This document shows positions 25,644 to 33,670 of a DNA stretch of 64,000 bases, in pieces. How positions within the stretch are numbered: the first letter of the stretch is position 1; every line of letters starts with the position of its first letter. Origin of the DNA: Acidovorax sp. Leaf78 (GTDB taxonomy: Bacteria; Pseudomonadota; Gammaproteobacteria; Burkholderiales; Burkholderiaceae_C); NCBI RefSeq assembly GCF_001422735.1, contig NZ_LMLZ01000020.1:560257-624256 (forward strand). The letters are read 5' to 3'. Below the pieces are notes generated by a model. It saw nothing but the letters and a program-made list of their open reading frames with translations. It was not told where the DNA came from and did no database searches. Position numbers and translations under genes: made by a program.

Positions 25644-26687
25644 ATGAGCACACTGACACGCGACGGCGCAGCCAGTTCAGACCGCGCGCAACATGCCCAG
25701 CCCGCCGGCGGCCTGGCCGCCCTGCGCAACATGTTCATCGGCTTTGTGGTCTTCACGGCCTTCGTGCTGATCGCCGCCTTCCTGCTGGCACAGCCGGTGC
25801 AGGCCCAGACCAAGGGGGAGTTGCGCATCGGCTACCAGAAGGCCGCCAGCCTCTTCGTGCTGCAAAAGGCCACGGGCACGTTGGAGAAGAAGCTTGCGCC
25901 CCTGGGCTTCGGCGTGAAGTGGGTGGAGTTTCCGGCGGGGCCCCAACTGCTTGAAGGCCTGAACGTGGGCGCCGTGGACGTCGGCTATGTGGGCGAGGCA
26001 CCGCCCATCTTCGGCCAGGCCGCAGGCGCCAAGTTCGTCTACTTCGGGCACGACCCCGCCGCGCCGCGCGCCGAGGCCATCCTCGTCACCAAGGAATCGC
26101 CCATCAAGTCGGTGGCCGACCTCAAGGGCAAGAAGGTCGCGCTCAACAAGGGCAGCAACGTGCACTACCTGCTGGTCAAGCAGCTGGAGAAGAACGGCCT
26201 CAAGTTCACCGACATCACGCCCGTGTACCTGGCCCCGGCCGACGGCCGCGCAGCGTTCGAAAGCAAGAACGTGGACGCCTGGGTGATCTGGGACCCGTTC
26301 CAGGCCGCGGCGGAAAGAGCCACCGGCGCCCGCGTGCTGGCCGACGGCACGGGCGGCGTGGTCAACAACTACCAGTACTACCTGGGCGCGCGCGACTTCG
26401 TCACCAAGAACCCCAAGGTCATCGCAGCGCTGTTCGAAGACTCGGTGGCGCAAGGCATCTGGCTCAAGAAGAACCTGCGCCAGGCCGCAGAGCTGATCGC
26501 GCCGCTGCAAGGTCTGCCGGTGGACGTGGTCGAGCTGGCGCTGCAGCGCTATGAATTCAACGTCAAGCCCATCACGCCTGCGGTGGCGGCCGACCAGCAA
26601 AAGATCGCCGACACGTTCTTCGAGCTGAAGCTGATCCCCAAAGCCATCAAGGTGAGCGATGCCGTGGTGCTCGGCGCGCAGCCCTGA
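25644..26687 (+). CDS. ssuA: Aliphatic sulfonate ABC transporter substrate-binding protein (copy 1)
   Basis: Binds alkanesulfonates in the periplasm for SsuB/SsuC. It has 347 residues with the SsuA phrases LRIGYQKAASLFVLQ, WVEFPAGPQLLEGLNVG, VGEAPPIFGQAAGA and NVDAWVIWDPF. The N-terminus is unusually long: about 30 polar residues precede a strong hydrophobic segment (about 31-55) ending PVQAQ. The signal may therefore be uncleaved and act as an anchor, or a later start may be used. AAGGA lies about ten bases before ATG 25644. Two more SsuA-type genes follow at 26730 and 30586. Confidence 0.9.
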   Translation: MSTLTRDGAASSDRAQHAQPAGGLAALRNMFIGFVVFTAFVLIAAFLLAQPVQAQTKGELRIGYQKAASLFVLQKATGTLEKKLAPLGFGVKWVEFPAGPQLLEGLNVGAVDVGYVGEAPPIFGQAAGAKFVYFGHDPAAPRAEAILVTKESPIKSVADLKGKKVALNKGSNVHYLLVKQLEKNGLKFTDITPVYLAPADGRAAFESKNVDAWVIWDPFQAAAERATGARVLADGTGGVVNNYQYYLGARDFVTKNPKVIAALFEDSVAQGIWLKKNLRQAAELIAPLQGLPVDVVELALQRYEFNVKPITPAVAADQQKIADTFFELKLIPKAIKVSDAVVLGAQP

Positions 26688-26729
26688 TGCCCGGCCCGTT
26701 GCACACGCATTGATTTTTAGAAGAACACC

Positions 26730-27689
26730 ATGACCACTTCGATCTCTTTGTCCCGCCGCCGCCTCGTCCAGGGTGCGGCCAGCGCTGTGGCGCTGCCGGC
26801 TTTCGGCGCGTTGGCGCAAACAACCCCGGCGCGTGAGTTCCGCATCGGCCACCAGAAGGGCTTCCTGAGCCTGCTCAAGGGCCGCGGCACGCTGGAAAAG
26901 CGCCTGACCCCACTGGGTGTCTCCATCAAATGGACCGAGTTCACCGCCGGCCCCGTGCAGCTCGAAGCACTGAACGTCGGCTCCATCGACTTCGGCGACG
27001 TGGGCGAAGCCCCTCCGATTTTTGCGCAGGCTGCAGGCGCCCCGCTGGCCTATGTGGCCGCCACCGTGCCCCGCCCCAAGGCCGAGAGCGTGCTGCTGCC
27101 CAAGGGCTCGCCGATCCAGACCGTGGCCGACCTCAAGGGCAAGAAGATCGCGCTCAACAAGGGCAGCAACGTGCACTACTTCCTGGTCAAGCTGCTGGAG
27201 AAGCACGGCCTGAAGTACAGCGACGTGAACGTGGCCTTCCTGCCGCCTGCCGATGCGCGCGCCGCTTTTGAAAAAGGCTCTGTGGACGCCTGGGTGATCT
27301 GGGACCCATTCGCCGCCGCTGCCGAAAAGACGCTGGACGCCCGCCTGCTGGCCGACGCCACGGGCGTGGTGGGCAACCGCGCGTATTACTTCTCGTCGCT
27401 GCAGTACGCCGACAAGAACACCGATGTGCTGCGCATTGCCATCGAAGAGATCAACAAGATCGACATCTGGGCGAAGGTCAACCGCGACCTGCTGGCGGCC
27501 GAGCTGGCCCCGCTGTTCGGCATCCCCAAGGCCGTGCTCGATTTGTCCACGTCGCGTGCCGAATACGGCACCGGCCCGGTGACCCCCGAGATCCTGGCCG
27601 AGCAGCAAAAGATTGCCGACACCTTCTTCAACCTGAAGCTGATCCCCAAACGCATCCAGGTGCGCGATGTGGCGCGCTCGCCGTGGTAG
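26730..27689 (+). CDS. ssuA: Aliphatic sulfonate ABC transporter substrate-binding protein (copy 2)
   Basis: A second periplasmic sulfonate-binding protein, 319 residues, with a twin-arginine-like signal (SRRRLVQGAASAVALPAFGALAQ, here written with its cleavage region). Core phrases are FRIGHQKGFLSLLKGRGTLE, VGEAPPIFAQAAGAP and SVDAWVIWDPF. It is clearly a paralog of the copy before it, but diverged through the whole length. Binding of a different set of sulfonates is a reasonable inference. It follows copy 1 after 42 bases in the same operon. Confidence 0.9.
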   Translation: MTTSISLSRRRLVQGAASAVALPAFGALAQTTPAREFRIGHQKGFLSLLKGRGTLEKRLTPLGVSIKWTEFTAGPVQLEALNVGSIDFGDVGEAPPIFAQAAGAPLAYVAATVPRPKAESVLLPKGSPIQTVADLKGKKIALNKGSNVHYFLVKLLEKHGLKYSDVNVAFLPPADARAAFEKGSVDAWVIWDPFAAAAEKTLDARLLADATGVVGNRAYYFSSLQYADKNTDVLRIAIEEINKIDIWAKVNRDLLAAELAPLFGIPKAVLDLSTSRAEYGTGPVTPEILAEQQKIADTFFNLKLIPKRIQVRDVARSPW

Positions 27690-27698
27690 GGGGCGGGG

Positions 27699-27817
27699 TG
27701 CACCCCCTGAGTCGCTTCGCGCCTTCCCCCTCTCTCGCTGCGCGGGAGGGGGACGCACCCGGTGGCCTGGCAGAGCCAGATCCACGGGTGCACTGGCCTC
27801 GGCAGCGCCAGTTTTAA
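27699..27817 (+). repeat. Dispersed element family 2, copy after ssuA copy 2
   Basis: It starts ten bases after the stop codon: CACCCCCTGAGTCGCTTCGC, CCCCCTCTCTCGC, GCGCGGGAGGGGG, GGTGGCCTGGCAGAGCCAG, ATCCACGGG and GGCAGCGCCAGTTTTA. This is the copy most like 23028-23150. Confidence 0.8.
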
Positions 27818-27865
27818 CGGCCGTGCGTCACACAGTCGCCGCAATTGAAACCAAGGAGCCCTGAC

Positions 27866-28075
27866 ATGCCCACCGCTTCCGCAAACCCTGTCCACGACGC
27901 AGCGCGCCGCGTGCTGCGCACCACGGCCAACGCCTGGCGCCTGAAGGCACCGGCGCGCAGGCCGGTCCGTACGCGCAGGCGTGTGCAGGCCGATGTGGCG
28001 GCGGGCGGCATGCGGGCTTGTCCATTGCGTTTCGGCTTTTCGCTGGCGGGCTACGGCCTGGCCTTCTCTTACTGA
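27866..28075 (+). CDS. Small basic ORF before ssuD
   Basis: A 69-codon frame with the best-placed ribosome binding site of this stretch (AAGGAG six bases before ATG 27866). The predicted product is rich in Arg and Ala in its middle and ends in a hydrophobic tail ([13 protein letters not shown]). I do not recognise the family. It ends 35 bases before ssuD, so it could be a small accessory protein or a translated leader that couples to ssuD. The codon use is in keeping with its neighbours. It could also be non-coding. Confidence 0.4.
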   Translation: MPTASANPVHDAARRVLRTTANAWRLKAPARRPVRTRRRVQADVAAGGMRACPLRFGFSLAGYGLAFSY

Positions 28076-28110
28076 TCCCCTCACGGCACACGTTCAAGGC
28101 ACGCGACGAT

Positions 28111-29274
28111 ATGAAAATCTTCTGGTTCATCCCTACCCACGGCGACAGCCGTTACCTTGGCACGGCCAAGGGCGCACGCCAGCTCAGCCTCGAATACCTG
28201 CAGCAGGTGGCAGTGGCCGCCGACAGCCTGGGCTACGAAGGCGTGCTCATCCCCACCGGCCGTTCGTGCGAAGACCCGTGGGTGATCGCGTCGAGCCTGC
28301 TGGCGGTCACCAAAAAGCTCAAGTTCCTGGTCGCCGTGCGCCCCGGCCTGCACCAGCCCGCGTTGGCCGCCCGCATGGCCGCCACGTTTGACCGGCTCTC
28401 CGGCGGGCGCCTGCTGGTCAATCTGGTGACGGGTGGCGACCGGGCCGAGCTGGAAGGCGACGGCGTGTTCCTGGACCACGCCACGCGCTACGAGCAGTCG
28501 GCCGAGTTCATCCGCATCTGGCGCGAGATCCTCACGCGCAGCCACCGGGGCGAAAGCTTCGACTACGAAGGCAAGCACCTGTCGGTCAAGGGCGCCAAGC
28601 TGCTCTTCCCGCCGCTGCAGGAGCCGCACCCGCCGGTGTACTTCGGCGGCTCGTCCGACGCAGCGCACGACCTGGCGGCCGAGCAGGTCGAAACCTACCT
28701 CACCTGGGGCGAGCCCCCGGCCGAGGTCGCCAAGAAGGTGGCCGACGTGCGCGCCCGCGCTGCCAAGCACGGCCGTACCGTGAAGTTCGGCATCCGCCTG
28801 CACGTCATCGTGCGCGAGACCGATGCACAGGCCTGGGCCGCAGCCGAAGAACTCATCAGCCATGTGGACGACGAAACCGTGGCGCGCGCCCAGTCCGTGT
28901 TCGCACGCATGGACTCCGAAGGCCAGCGCCGCATGGCCGCGCTGCATGCCGGGGGCGTGAAGCGCAGCCGCGCAGACCTGGAGATCAGCCCCAACCTGTG
29001 GGCGGGCGTGGGCCTGGTGCGCGGTGGCGCGGGCACGGCCCTGGTGGGCGACCCTGAGACCGTGGCCGCGCGCATCAAGGAATACGCAGACCTGGGGCTC
29101 GACCACTTCGTGCTGTCGGGCTACCCCCACCTCGAAGAGGCCTACCGCTTTGCCGAGCTGGTGTTCCCGCTGCTGCCGCTGGCCGTGCGCGAGAAGCTCA
29201 CCGGCGGCAACCCGCTGGGTCCTTTCGGCGAAACCGTGGCCAACGACTTCGTGCCACGCGCTTCGCAAAGCTGA
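28111..29274 (+). CDS. ssuD: FMNH2-dependent alkanesulfonate monooxygenase
   Basis: Cleaves alkanesulfonates to aldehyde and sulfite using reduced FMN from SsuE and oxygen. It has 387 residues in the luciferase-like TIM-barrel family. [17 protein letters not shown] at the start, [12 protein letters not shown] (containing the active-site cysteine of the family), [21 protein letters not shown] and [13 protein letters not shown] are SsuD motifs. ATG 28111 gives the family's normal N-terminus. Sulfite released here can enter CysI. Confidence 0.95.
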   Translation: MKIFWFIPTHGDSRYLGTAKGARQLSLEYLQQVAVAADSLGYEGVLIPTGRSCEDPWVIASSLLAVTKKLKFLVAVRPGLHQPALAARMAATFDRLSGGRLLVNLVTGGDRAELEGDGVFLDHATRYEQSAEFIRIWREILTRSHRGESFDYEGKHLSVKGAKLLFPPLQEPHPPVYFGGSSDAAHDLAAEQVETYLTWGEPPAEVAKKVADVRARAAKHGRTVKFGIRLHVIVRETDAQAWAAAEELISHVDDETVARAQSVFARMDSEGQRRMAALHAGGVKRSRADLEISPNLWAGVGLVRGGAGTALVGDPETVAARIKEYADLGLDHFVLSGYPHLEEAYRFAELVFPLLPLAVREKLTGGNPLGPFGETVANDFVPRASQS

Positions 29275-29297
29275 CCGCACCGACGAGGAGCCACGCC

Positions 29298-29672
29298 ATG
29301 AGCATCCAGTCCATCAACCACGTGCAGCTGGCCTTTCCGGCCGGTGCCGAGGCGCCCATCCGGCGCTTTTACGCCAGCCTGCTGGGCCTGCCCGAGGTGC
29401 GCCTGCAGGCGGGCAACACGCTGCGCTTTGCCGCGGGCACCCAGCGCATCGACCTGGTGCCCACCGAGCACTGGCAGCCCGCGCCCGCGGTGTCGCACCT
29501 GGCATTCGAAGTGCAGGACCTGCCGGCCCTGCGCCACCGCCTGCTGCAGGCCGACCTTCCGCTGGTGGAGAACCGCGCGCTGCCCGGCTATCTGCGCTTT
29601 TACGTCAAGGACCCGGCCGGTAACCAGCTGGAGTTTCTAGAGCCCGATCACGAACAGGAAATCACCCCATGA
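29298..29672 (+). CDS. VOC-superfamily (glyoxalase-like) protein
   Basis: A 124-residue vicinal-oxygen-chelate protein with two beta-alpha-beta modules (INHVQLAFPAGAEAPIRRFY at the start; FYVKDPAGNQLEFLEP at the end). Candidate metal ligands are His8, His in VSHLAFE and the Glu in QLEFLEP. A GAGGAG ribosome binding site lies nine bases before the start. Its end overlaps ssuC by four bases. It is placed between ssuD and ssuC, so a role in handling a sulfonate or its aldehyde product is plausible, though no specific reaction is known to me. Confidence 0.85.
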   Translation: MSIQSINHVQLAFPAGAEAPIRRFYASLLGLPEVRLQAGNTLRFAAGTQRIDLVPTEHWQPAPAVSHLAFEVQDLPALRHRLLQADLPLVENRALPGYLRFYVKDPAGNQLEFLEPDHEQEITP

Positions 29673-30541
29673 CCCCAACCCAGACCGTCCGCGAGCTGCA
29701 GGTATCGCCTGTGGCCGATTCCGTCGATCTGCCGATCGACAAGCCCGTGCTGCCTGCAGCGCTGTCCCGCTTCCTGTCCGGCCTGCTGCAGCGCCTGCTG
29801 CCCTGGGCCGTGCCCGTGGGGCTCATCGTGCTGTGGCAGATCGCCTCGTCGCAAGGCTGGCTGTCCACCCGCGTACTGCCAGCGCCGCTCGAGGTCATCA
29901 AGGCTGCCTGGACGCTCACCGTGTCGGGCGAGCTGTGGACCCACGTCAAGGTGAGCGCCGGCCGTGCGCTGGCGGGCCTGGCCATTGGCGGCGGGCTGGG
30001 CCTGCTGCTGGGCTTGCTCACCGGCTCGGTGCGCTTGTTCGAGACCTTGCTCGACTCCACCATCCAGATGGTGCGCAACATCCCTGCGCTCGCGCTGATT
30101 CCGCTGGTGATCCTGTGGTTCGGCATCGACGAGTCGGCCAAGCTGTTTCTCATCAGCGTGTCGGTGTTCTTTCCGATCTACCTCAACACCTTCCACGGCA
30201 TCCGCAATGTGGACCCCGGGTTGATCGAGATGGGGCGCACCTACGGCCTGAGCCGCTGGCAGCTGTACAAGCAGATCATCCTGCCTGGCGCGCTCTCCAG
30301 CATCCTGGTGGGCCTGCGCTTCTCGCTGGGTCTGATGTGGGTGATCCTGATCGTGGCCGAGACCATCTCCGCGCAGGCGGGCATCGGCTACCTCACGATG
30401 AACGCCCGCGAGTTCCTGCAGACCGACATCGTGCTGGTCGGCATCCTGCTGTACGCGCTGCTGGGCAAGTTGGCCGACCTGTTCGCCAAGGGCCTGGAGC
30501 GCTACTGGCTGCGCTGGCATCCCGGCTACCAGACGCCGTAA
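29669..30541 (+). CDS. ssuC: Aliphatic sulfonate ABC transporter permease
   Basis: The inner-membrane permease of the sulfonate importer, 290 residues with about six membrane segments after a polar N-terminus of some 45 residues. The ATPase-docking EAA-type loop is at EMGRTYGLSRWQLYKQIILPGALSSI. It overlaps the VOC gene by ATGA. Works with SsuB (31553) and one or more of the three SsuA proteins. Confidence 0.94.
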   Translation: MTPTQTVRELQVSPVADSVDLPIDKPVLPAALSRFLSGLLQRLLPWAVPVGLIVLWQIASSQGWLSTRVLPAPLEVIKAAWTLTVSGELWTHVKVSAGRALAGLAIGGGLGLLLGLLTGSVRLFETLLDSTIQMVRNIPALALIPLVILWFGIDESAKLFLISVSVFFPIYLNTFHGIRNVDPGLIEMGRTYGLSRWQLYKQIILPGALSSILVGLRFSLGLMWVILIVAETISAQAGIGYLTMNAREFLQTDIVLVGILLYALLGKLADLFAKGLERYWLRWHPGYQTP

Positions 30542-30585
30542 GGCGCACTGCAGCCCGACCCTCCATTCCAAGAATTGCGGACCAC

Positions 30586-31548
30586 ATGACCACCCCTTTC
30601 CACATTCATCGTCGCACCGTGCTCGGTGCCATCGCCGGGCTGGCGAGCGGCCTGGCCGCCGCGCAGGGCAAGCCTGAAACATTACGCATCGGCTTGCAAA
30701 AGTCGTCCACCCTCACCACCATCCTGCGCACGCGCGGCACGCTGGAGCAGTTGCTTGCGCCGCTCAACGTCAAGGTCACGTGGCACGAGTTCACCAGCGG
30801 CCTGCCGCTGCTCGAAGCGCTGAACCTGGGCAACATCGATGTGAGCGCCGACGTGGCCGACACCGTGCCGGTGTTCGCCCAGGCAGCGGGCGCCAACCTC
30901 ACCTTCGTGGCGCAGGAGTCTCCATCGCCATCGGCCCAGGCCATCGTGGTGCGCGCCGATTCGCCCATCAAGACGGTGGCCGACCTCAAGGGCAAGAAGA
31001 TCGGTTTTGCCAAGGCCGCCGGTGTGCACTTCTTGCTGATTGCCGCGCTGGAAAAGTCCGGCTTGTCGTTCAAGGACATCGAGCCTGCGTACCTGACCCC
31101 CGCCGATGGCCGCGCCGCCTTCGAGCGCGGCGCCATCGATGCCTGGGTGGTGTGGGACCCGTTCCTCGCCGCCGTGCAAAAGCAGTCCGCCGTGCGCGTG
31201 CTGGCCGATGGGCGCGACCTGGCCTCCTACCAGCGCTACTACCTGGCGGGCACCCCGTTTGCCCAGGCGCGGCCCGACGTGCTGCGCGTGTTCTTCAACG
31301 AGCTGCAAAAGGCCGGCGTGTGGGTCAAGCAAAGCCCCAAGGACGCAGCGGCGCTGCTGGCGCCCGTGTGGGGGCTGGATGCAGGCGTGATCGAGTTGGC
31401 CAACAGCCGCCGCAGCTACGAGGTGCGTGCCGTGGTGCCCGCGGCGCTGACCGAACAACAACGCATCGCCGATGCCTTCTTTGCCGAAAAGCTGCTGCCC
31501 AAGCGCGTGAATGCGCTGGACGTGCCGCTGTTCAAGACCGGAGCCTGA
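30586..31548 (+). CDS. ssuA: Aliphatic sulfonate ABC transporter substrate-binding protein (copy 3)
   Basis: Third SsuA-type binding protein in the locus, 320 residues. It begins with a short arginine-containing signal ([20 protein letters not shown]). Core phrases [49 protein letters not shown] and [11 protein letters not shown] place it with copies 1 and 2, from which it differs throughout. In copies 1 and 2 the middle loop is VGEAPPIF, here VADTVPVF, pointing to a different binding pocket. It lies between ssuC and ssuB. Confidence 0.9.
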   Translation: MTTPFHIHRRTVLGAIAGLASGLAAAQGKPETLRIGLQKSSTLTTILRTRGTLEQLLAPLNVKVTWHEFTSGLPLLEALNLGNIDVSADVADTVPVFAQAAGANLTFVAQESPSPSAQAIVVRADSPIKTVADLKGKKIGFAKAAGVHFLLIAALEKSGLSFKDIEPAYLTPADGRAAFERGAIDAWVVWDPFLAAVQKQSAVRVLADGRDLASYQRYYLAGTPFAQARPDVLRVFFNELQKAGVWVKQSPKDAAALLAPVWGLDAGVIELANSRRSYEVRAVVPAALTEQQRIADAFFAEKLLPKRVNALDVPLFKTGA

Positions 31549-31552
31549 CACC

Positions 31553-32365
31553 ATGACCCAGACGACCAACACCCCCGCCGCACAAGGCGTGCGCCTGGAA
31601 GTGCGCGGCGTGGACAAGCGCTACGGCACCCGCGACGTGCTCAAGAAGACCGAACTCGTCATCGAGCCCGGCCAGTTCGTGGCCATCGTGGGCCGCAGCG
31701 GCTGCGGCAAGAGCACGCTGCTGCGCCTGGTGGCGGGACTCGAATCCGTCTCGGGCGGCGCGATCCGCCTGGACGGCAAAGATGTCGCTGGCCTGAGCGA
31801 CGACACCCGCATCATGTTCCAGGACTCGCGCCTCTTGCCCTGGAAGCGCGTGGCCGACAACGTGGCCCTGGGCCTGCCGCCCGCGCGTCGCGGCGCCGCC
31901 GCCGATGTGCTGGCCCGCGTGGGCCTGGGCGACCGTTTGACCGAGTGGCCCGCGCGCCTGTCCGGCGGCCAGCGCCAGCGCGTGGCCCTGGCCCGTGCCC
32001 TGGTGCACAACCCGCGCCTGCTGCTGCTGGACGAACCCCTGGGCGCGCTCGATGCGCTGACCCGCATCGAGATGCACCGCCTCATCGAAGGCCTGTGGCG
32101 CAGCAGCGGCTTCACCGCACTGCTGGTGACCCACGATGTGCAGGAGGCCGTGGCCCTGGCCGACCGCGTGATCCTGATCGAGGACGGCCAGATCGCACTG
32201 GACCAGCGCATCGACCTGCCGCGTCCCCGGTCGCACGGTGACGCCGCCTTTGCGGCGATCGAAAAACGCATCCTGGACCGCGTGCTGCAAAAGCCCGACG
32301 GCGAGCCGGCGCACGAAGCGCCGTGGCCCGGCGTGCCTGCGCATGGTCTGCGCTGGGCGGTGTAG
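31553..32365 (+). CDS. ssuB: Aliphatic sulfonate ABC transporter ATP-binding protein
   Basis: The ATPase that powers SsuC, 270 residues. Walker A is GRSGCGKST, the Q-loop is in [15 protein letters not shown] (typical of SsuB/TauB), the signature is [15 protein letters not shown] and Walker B is [15 protein letters not shown] 31553 lies four bases after the ssuA3 stop. An upstream frame from 31511 only overlaps that gene. Confidence 0.95.
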   Translation: MTQTTNTPAAQGVRLEVRGVDKRYGTRDVLKKTELVIEPGQFVAIVGRSGCGKSTLLRLVAGLESVSGGAIRLDGKDVAGLSDDTRIMFQDSRLLPWKRVADNVALGLPPARRGAAADVLARVGLGDRLTEWPARLSGGQRQRVALARALVHNPRLLLLDEPLGALDALTRIEMHRLIEGLWRSSGFTALLVTHDVQEAVALADRVILIEDGQIALDQRIDLPRPRSHGDAAFAAIEKRILDRVLQKPDGEPAHEAPWPGVPAHGLRWAV

Positions 32366-32454
32366 CCGTTGCTACGGCCTGCTGCCTTTCGCTGCTTGCT
32401 TTCTGTCTTCTGTCATTCCTTTCTTCGCCCTACAGCCCCATCAAGGAGAACCCC

Positions 32455-32670
32455 ATGTCCATCCAAGCCATCAACGTCCGCAACCAGTTCAAAGGCAAAG
32501 TCCGCGAGATCGTGCGCGGCGATGTCGTCTCCGAGGTCGATGTCGAAACGCCCTGGGGCATCGTCACCTCGGTCATCACCACCCGCTCGGTGGACGAGCT
32601 GGCTCTGATCGTGGGCTCCGACGTGGTGGCGCTGGTCAAGTCGACCGAGGTGTCCATCGCCAAACTGTGA
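32455..32670 (+). CDS. ssuF: Molbindin-like TOBE-domain protein SsuF (copy 1)
   Basis: A 71-residue single TOBE/Mop domain protein (SIQAINVRNQFKGKVREI, then TPWGIVTSVITTRSVDEL, ending VKSTEVSIAKL). Such small molybdate- or pterin-binding proteins are encoded as ssuF at the end of ssu operons in Pseudomonas, where they are needed for some sulfonates and sulfate esters. Position after ssuB fits this. AAGGAG precedes ATG 32455. A second gene with only three residue changes lies at 35820. Confidence 0.9.
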   Translation: MSIQAINVRNQFKGKVREIVRGDVVSEVDVETPWGIVTSVITTRSVDELALIVGSDVVALVKSTEVSIAKL

Positions 32671-32680
32671 GTGGATGAGA

Positions 32681-32738
32681 GAGATATAAGCCTCTACCGC
32701 TTGCTGGTAGGGCGCAAGGCGCTATAAAAAATGTAGTG
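32681..32738 (+). repeat. Dispersed palindrome family 1, copy after ssuF
   Basis: GCCTCTACCGCTTGCTGGTA, then GGCGCAAGGCGCTATAAAAA and TGTAGTG. It starts ten bases after the ssuF stop. The right arm is degraded compared with 7821-7880. The rest of the gap up to the TetR gene at 32920 shows no gene that I can support. Confidence 0.6.
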
Positions 32739-32907
32739 TTTGTAGATGGGCTATGCAGCGACGCTCACGGCGGCCTTTCGCTCCTCAGGCCCTTTCGAAG
32801 GGCCTGAGTCTTTGGTGGCGAGGGGGGGGCAGGGTGGCTCGGGTGGAGTGGGCCTCGCAGAAGCAGCGGCGCAGACGGCCGGATTGCGACACATGGCGAT
32901 ATATCGT

Positions 32908-32921
32908 ATGATGCGCATCAT
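32908..32921. promoter_or_regulatory. ATGATG palindrome at the tetR start (candidate operator)
   Basis: The perfect palindrome ATGATGC-GCATCAT overlaps the start codon of the TetR gene. A matching palindrome ATGATGA-TCATCAT is at 33600-33613 before the quinone reductase gene. The pair suggests autoregulation plus control of the downstream gene. Confidence 0.65.
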
Positions 32922-33564
32922 GCCAAAATCCACGCCCAATTCCAGAGCTGCTGCCAAGGAGGCCACGCACGAGCGCATCGTGTCGGTCGCCTCGCGGGCG
33001 ATCCGGCGCGAGGGCTACCACGGCACGGGCGTGGCGGACATCATGAAAGAGGCGGGCCTGACGCACGGCGCCTTTTATGCGCACTTCGACTCCCGCGAGG
33101 CCATGCTGGCCGAGGCCGCTGCCAAGGCATGCACCGAATCCGCAGCGCTGGCGGCCGGCGCCGCGGCCGGCGAGCCGTCGCCCCGCGCGCTGGCCGCCAT
33201 GCTCTCGGCCTACTTGTCGCGCCAACATGTCGAGAGTGTCGAGATGGGCTGCCCCCTGGCGGCCCTGGGCTCGGAGACATCGCGCCAGGCACCCGAGGTG
33301 CGCCGCGTGGCCACCCGGCATATCAAGGAAATGGTCGACCTCATCGGGCGCCAGTCGCCGCAGTGGGGCCAGCCCGCAGCCCACGAACAGGCGCTCGTCA
33401 CCATGGCCACGATGGTGGGTGCGCTGGTGCTGTCCCGCGCGGTGGACGAGCCCGCGCTGTCGGACAGCCTGCGCGAGGCCGCGCTCAAGCACCTGATGCA
33501 GCTGACGAACTCGACGCACGCTGCAGACGCTGCACCTGCCACGCCGCCAGGCGCGCCCGGCTGA
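32920..33564 (+). CDS. TetR-family transcriptional regulator
   Basis: A 214-residue regulator with an N-terminal helix-turn-helix (about 14-62; HERIVSVASRAIRREGYHG, then LTHGAFYAHFDSREAML). The C-terminal helical domain resembles the TetR members that sense electrophiles or quinones (CPLAALGSE with a cysteine). ATG 32920 is chosen; the longer frame to 32746 has no family similarity. The ATGATG palindrome overlaps this start. The next gene, an NADPH quinone reductase, carries the related palindrome and is the likely target. Confidence 0.9.
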   Translation: MPKSTPNSRAAAKEATHERIVSVASRAIRREGYHGTGVADIMKEAGLTHGAFYAHFDSREAMLAEAAAKACTESAALAAGAAAGEPSPRALAAMLSAYLSRQHVESVEMGCPLAALGSETSRQAPEVRRVATRHIKEMVDLIGRQSPQWGQPAAHEQALVTMATMVGALVLSRAVDEPALSDSLREAALKHLMQLTNSTHAADAAPATPPGAPG

Positions 33565-33589
33565 CTTTCCCAGCGGCGCGCTTTTTTTT
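33551..33589 (+). terminator. Rho-independent terminator after tetR
   Basis: GCGCGC (33551-33556) and GCTG pair with CAGC and GCGCGC (33576-33581), followed by eight T residues. The left arm overlaps the last codons of the tetR gene. Confidence 0.75.
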
Positions 33590-33599
33590 GCCTTTACAT

Positions 33600-33613
33600 A
33601 TGATGATCATCAT
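33600..33613. promoter_or_regulatory. ATGATG palindrome upstream of the quinone reductase gene
   Basis: Perfect palindrome ATGATGA-TCATCAT, 57 bases before the start codon at 33671 and just after a terminator. It shares half-sites with 32908-32921. Confidence 0.65.
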
Positions 33614-33670
33614 GCGAATTTGCTTGCGATCTGCACCGCCTAGCGCTGTGTCCTTTACCCAGGAAGCCCC

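Noticed and set aside
32455..32670. ModE or molybdate transporter fragment
   Set aside because: The product is a complete 71-residue single TOBE domain, and its position after ssuB fits SsuF.
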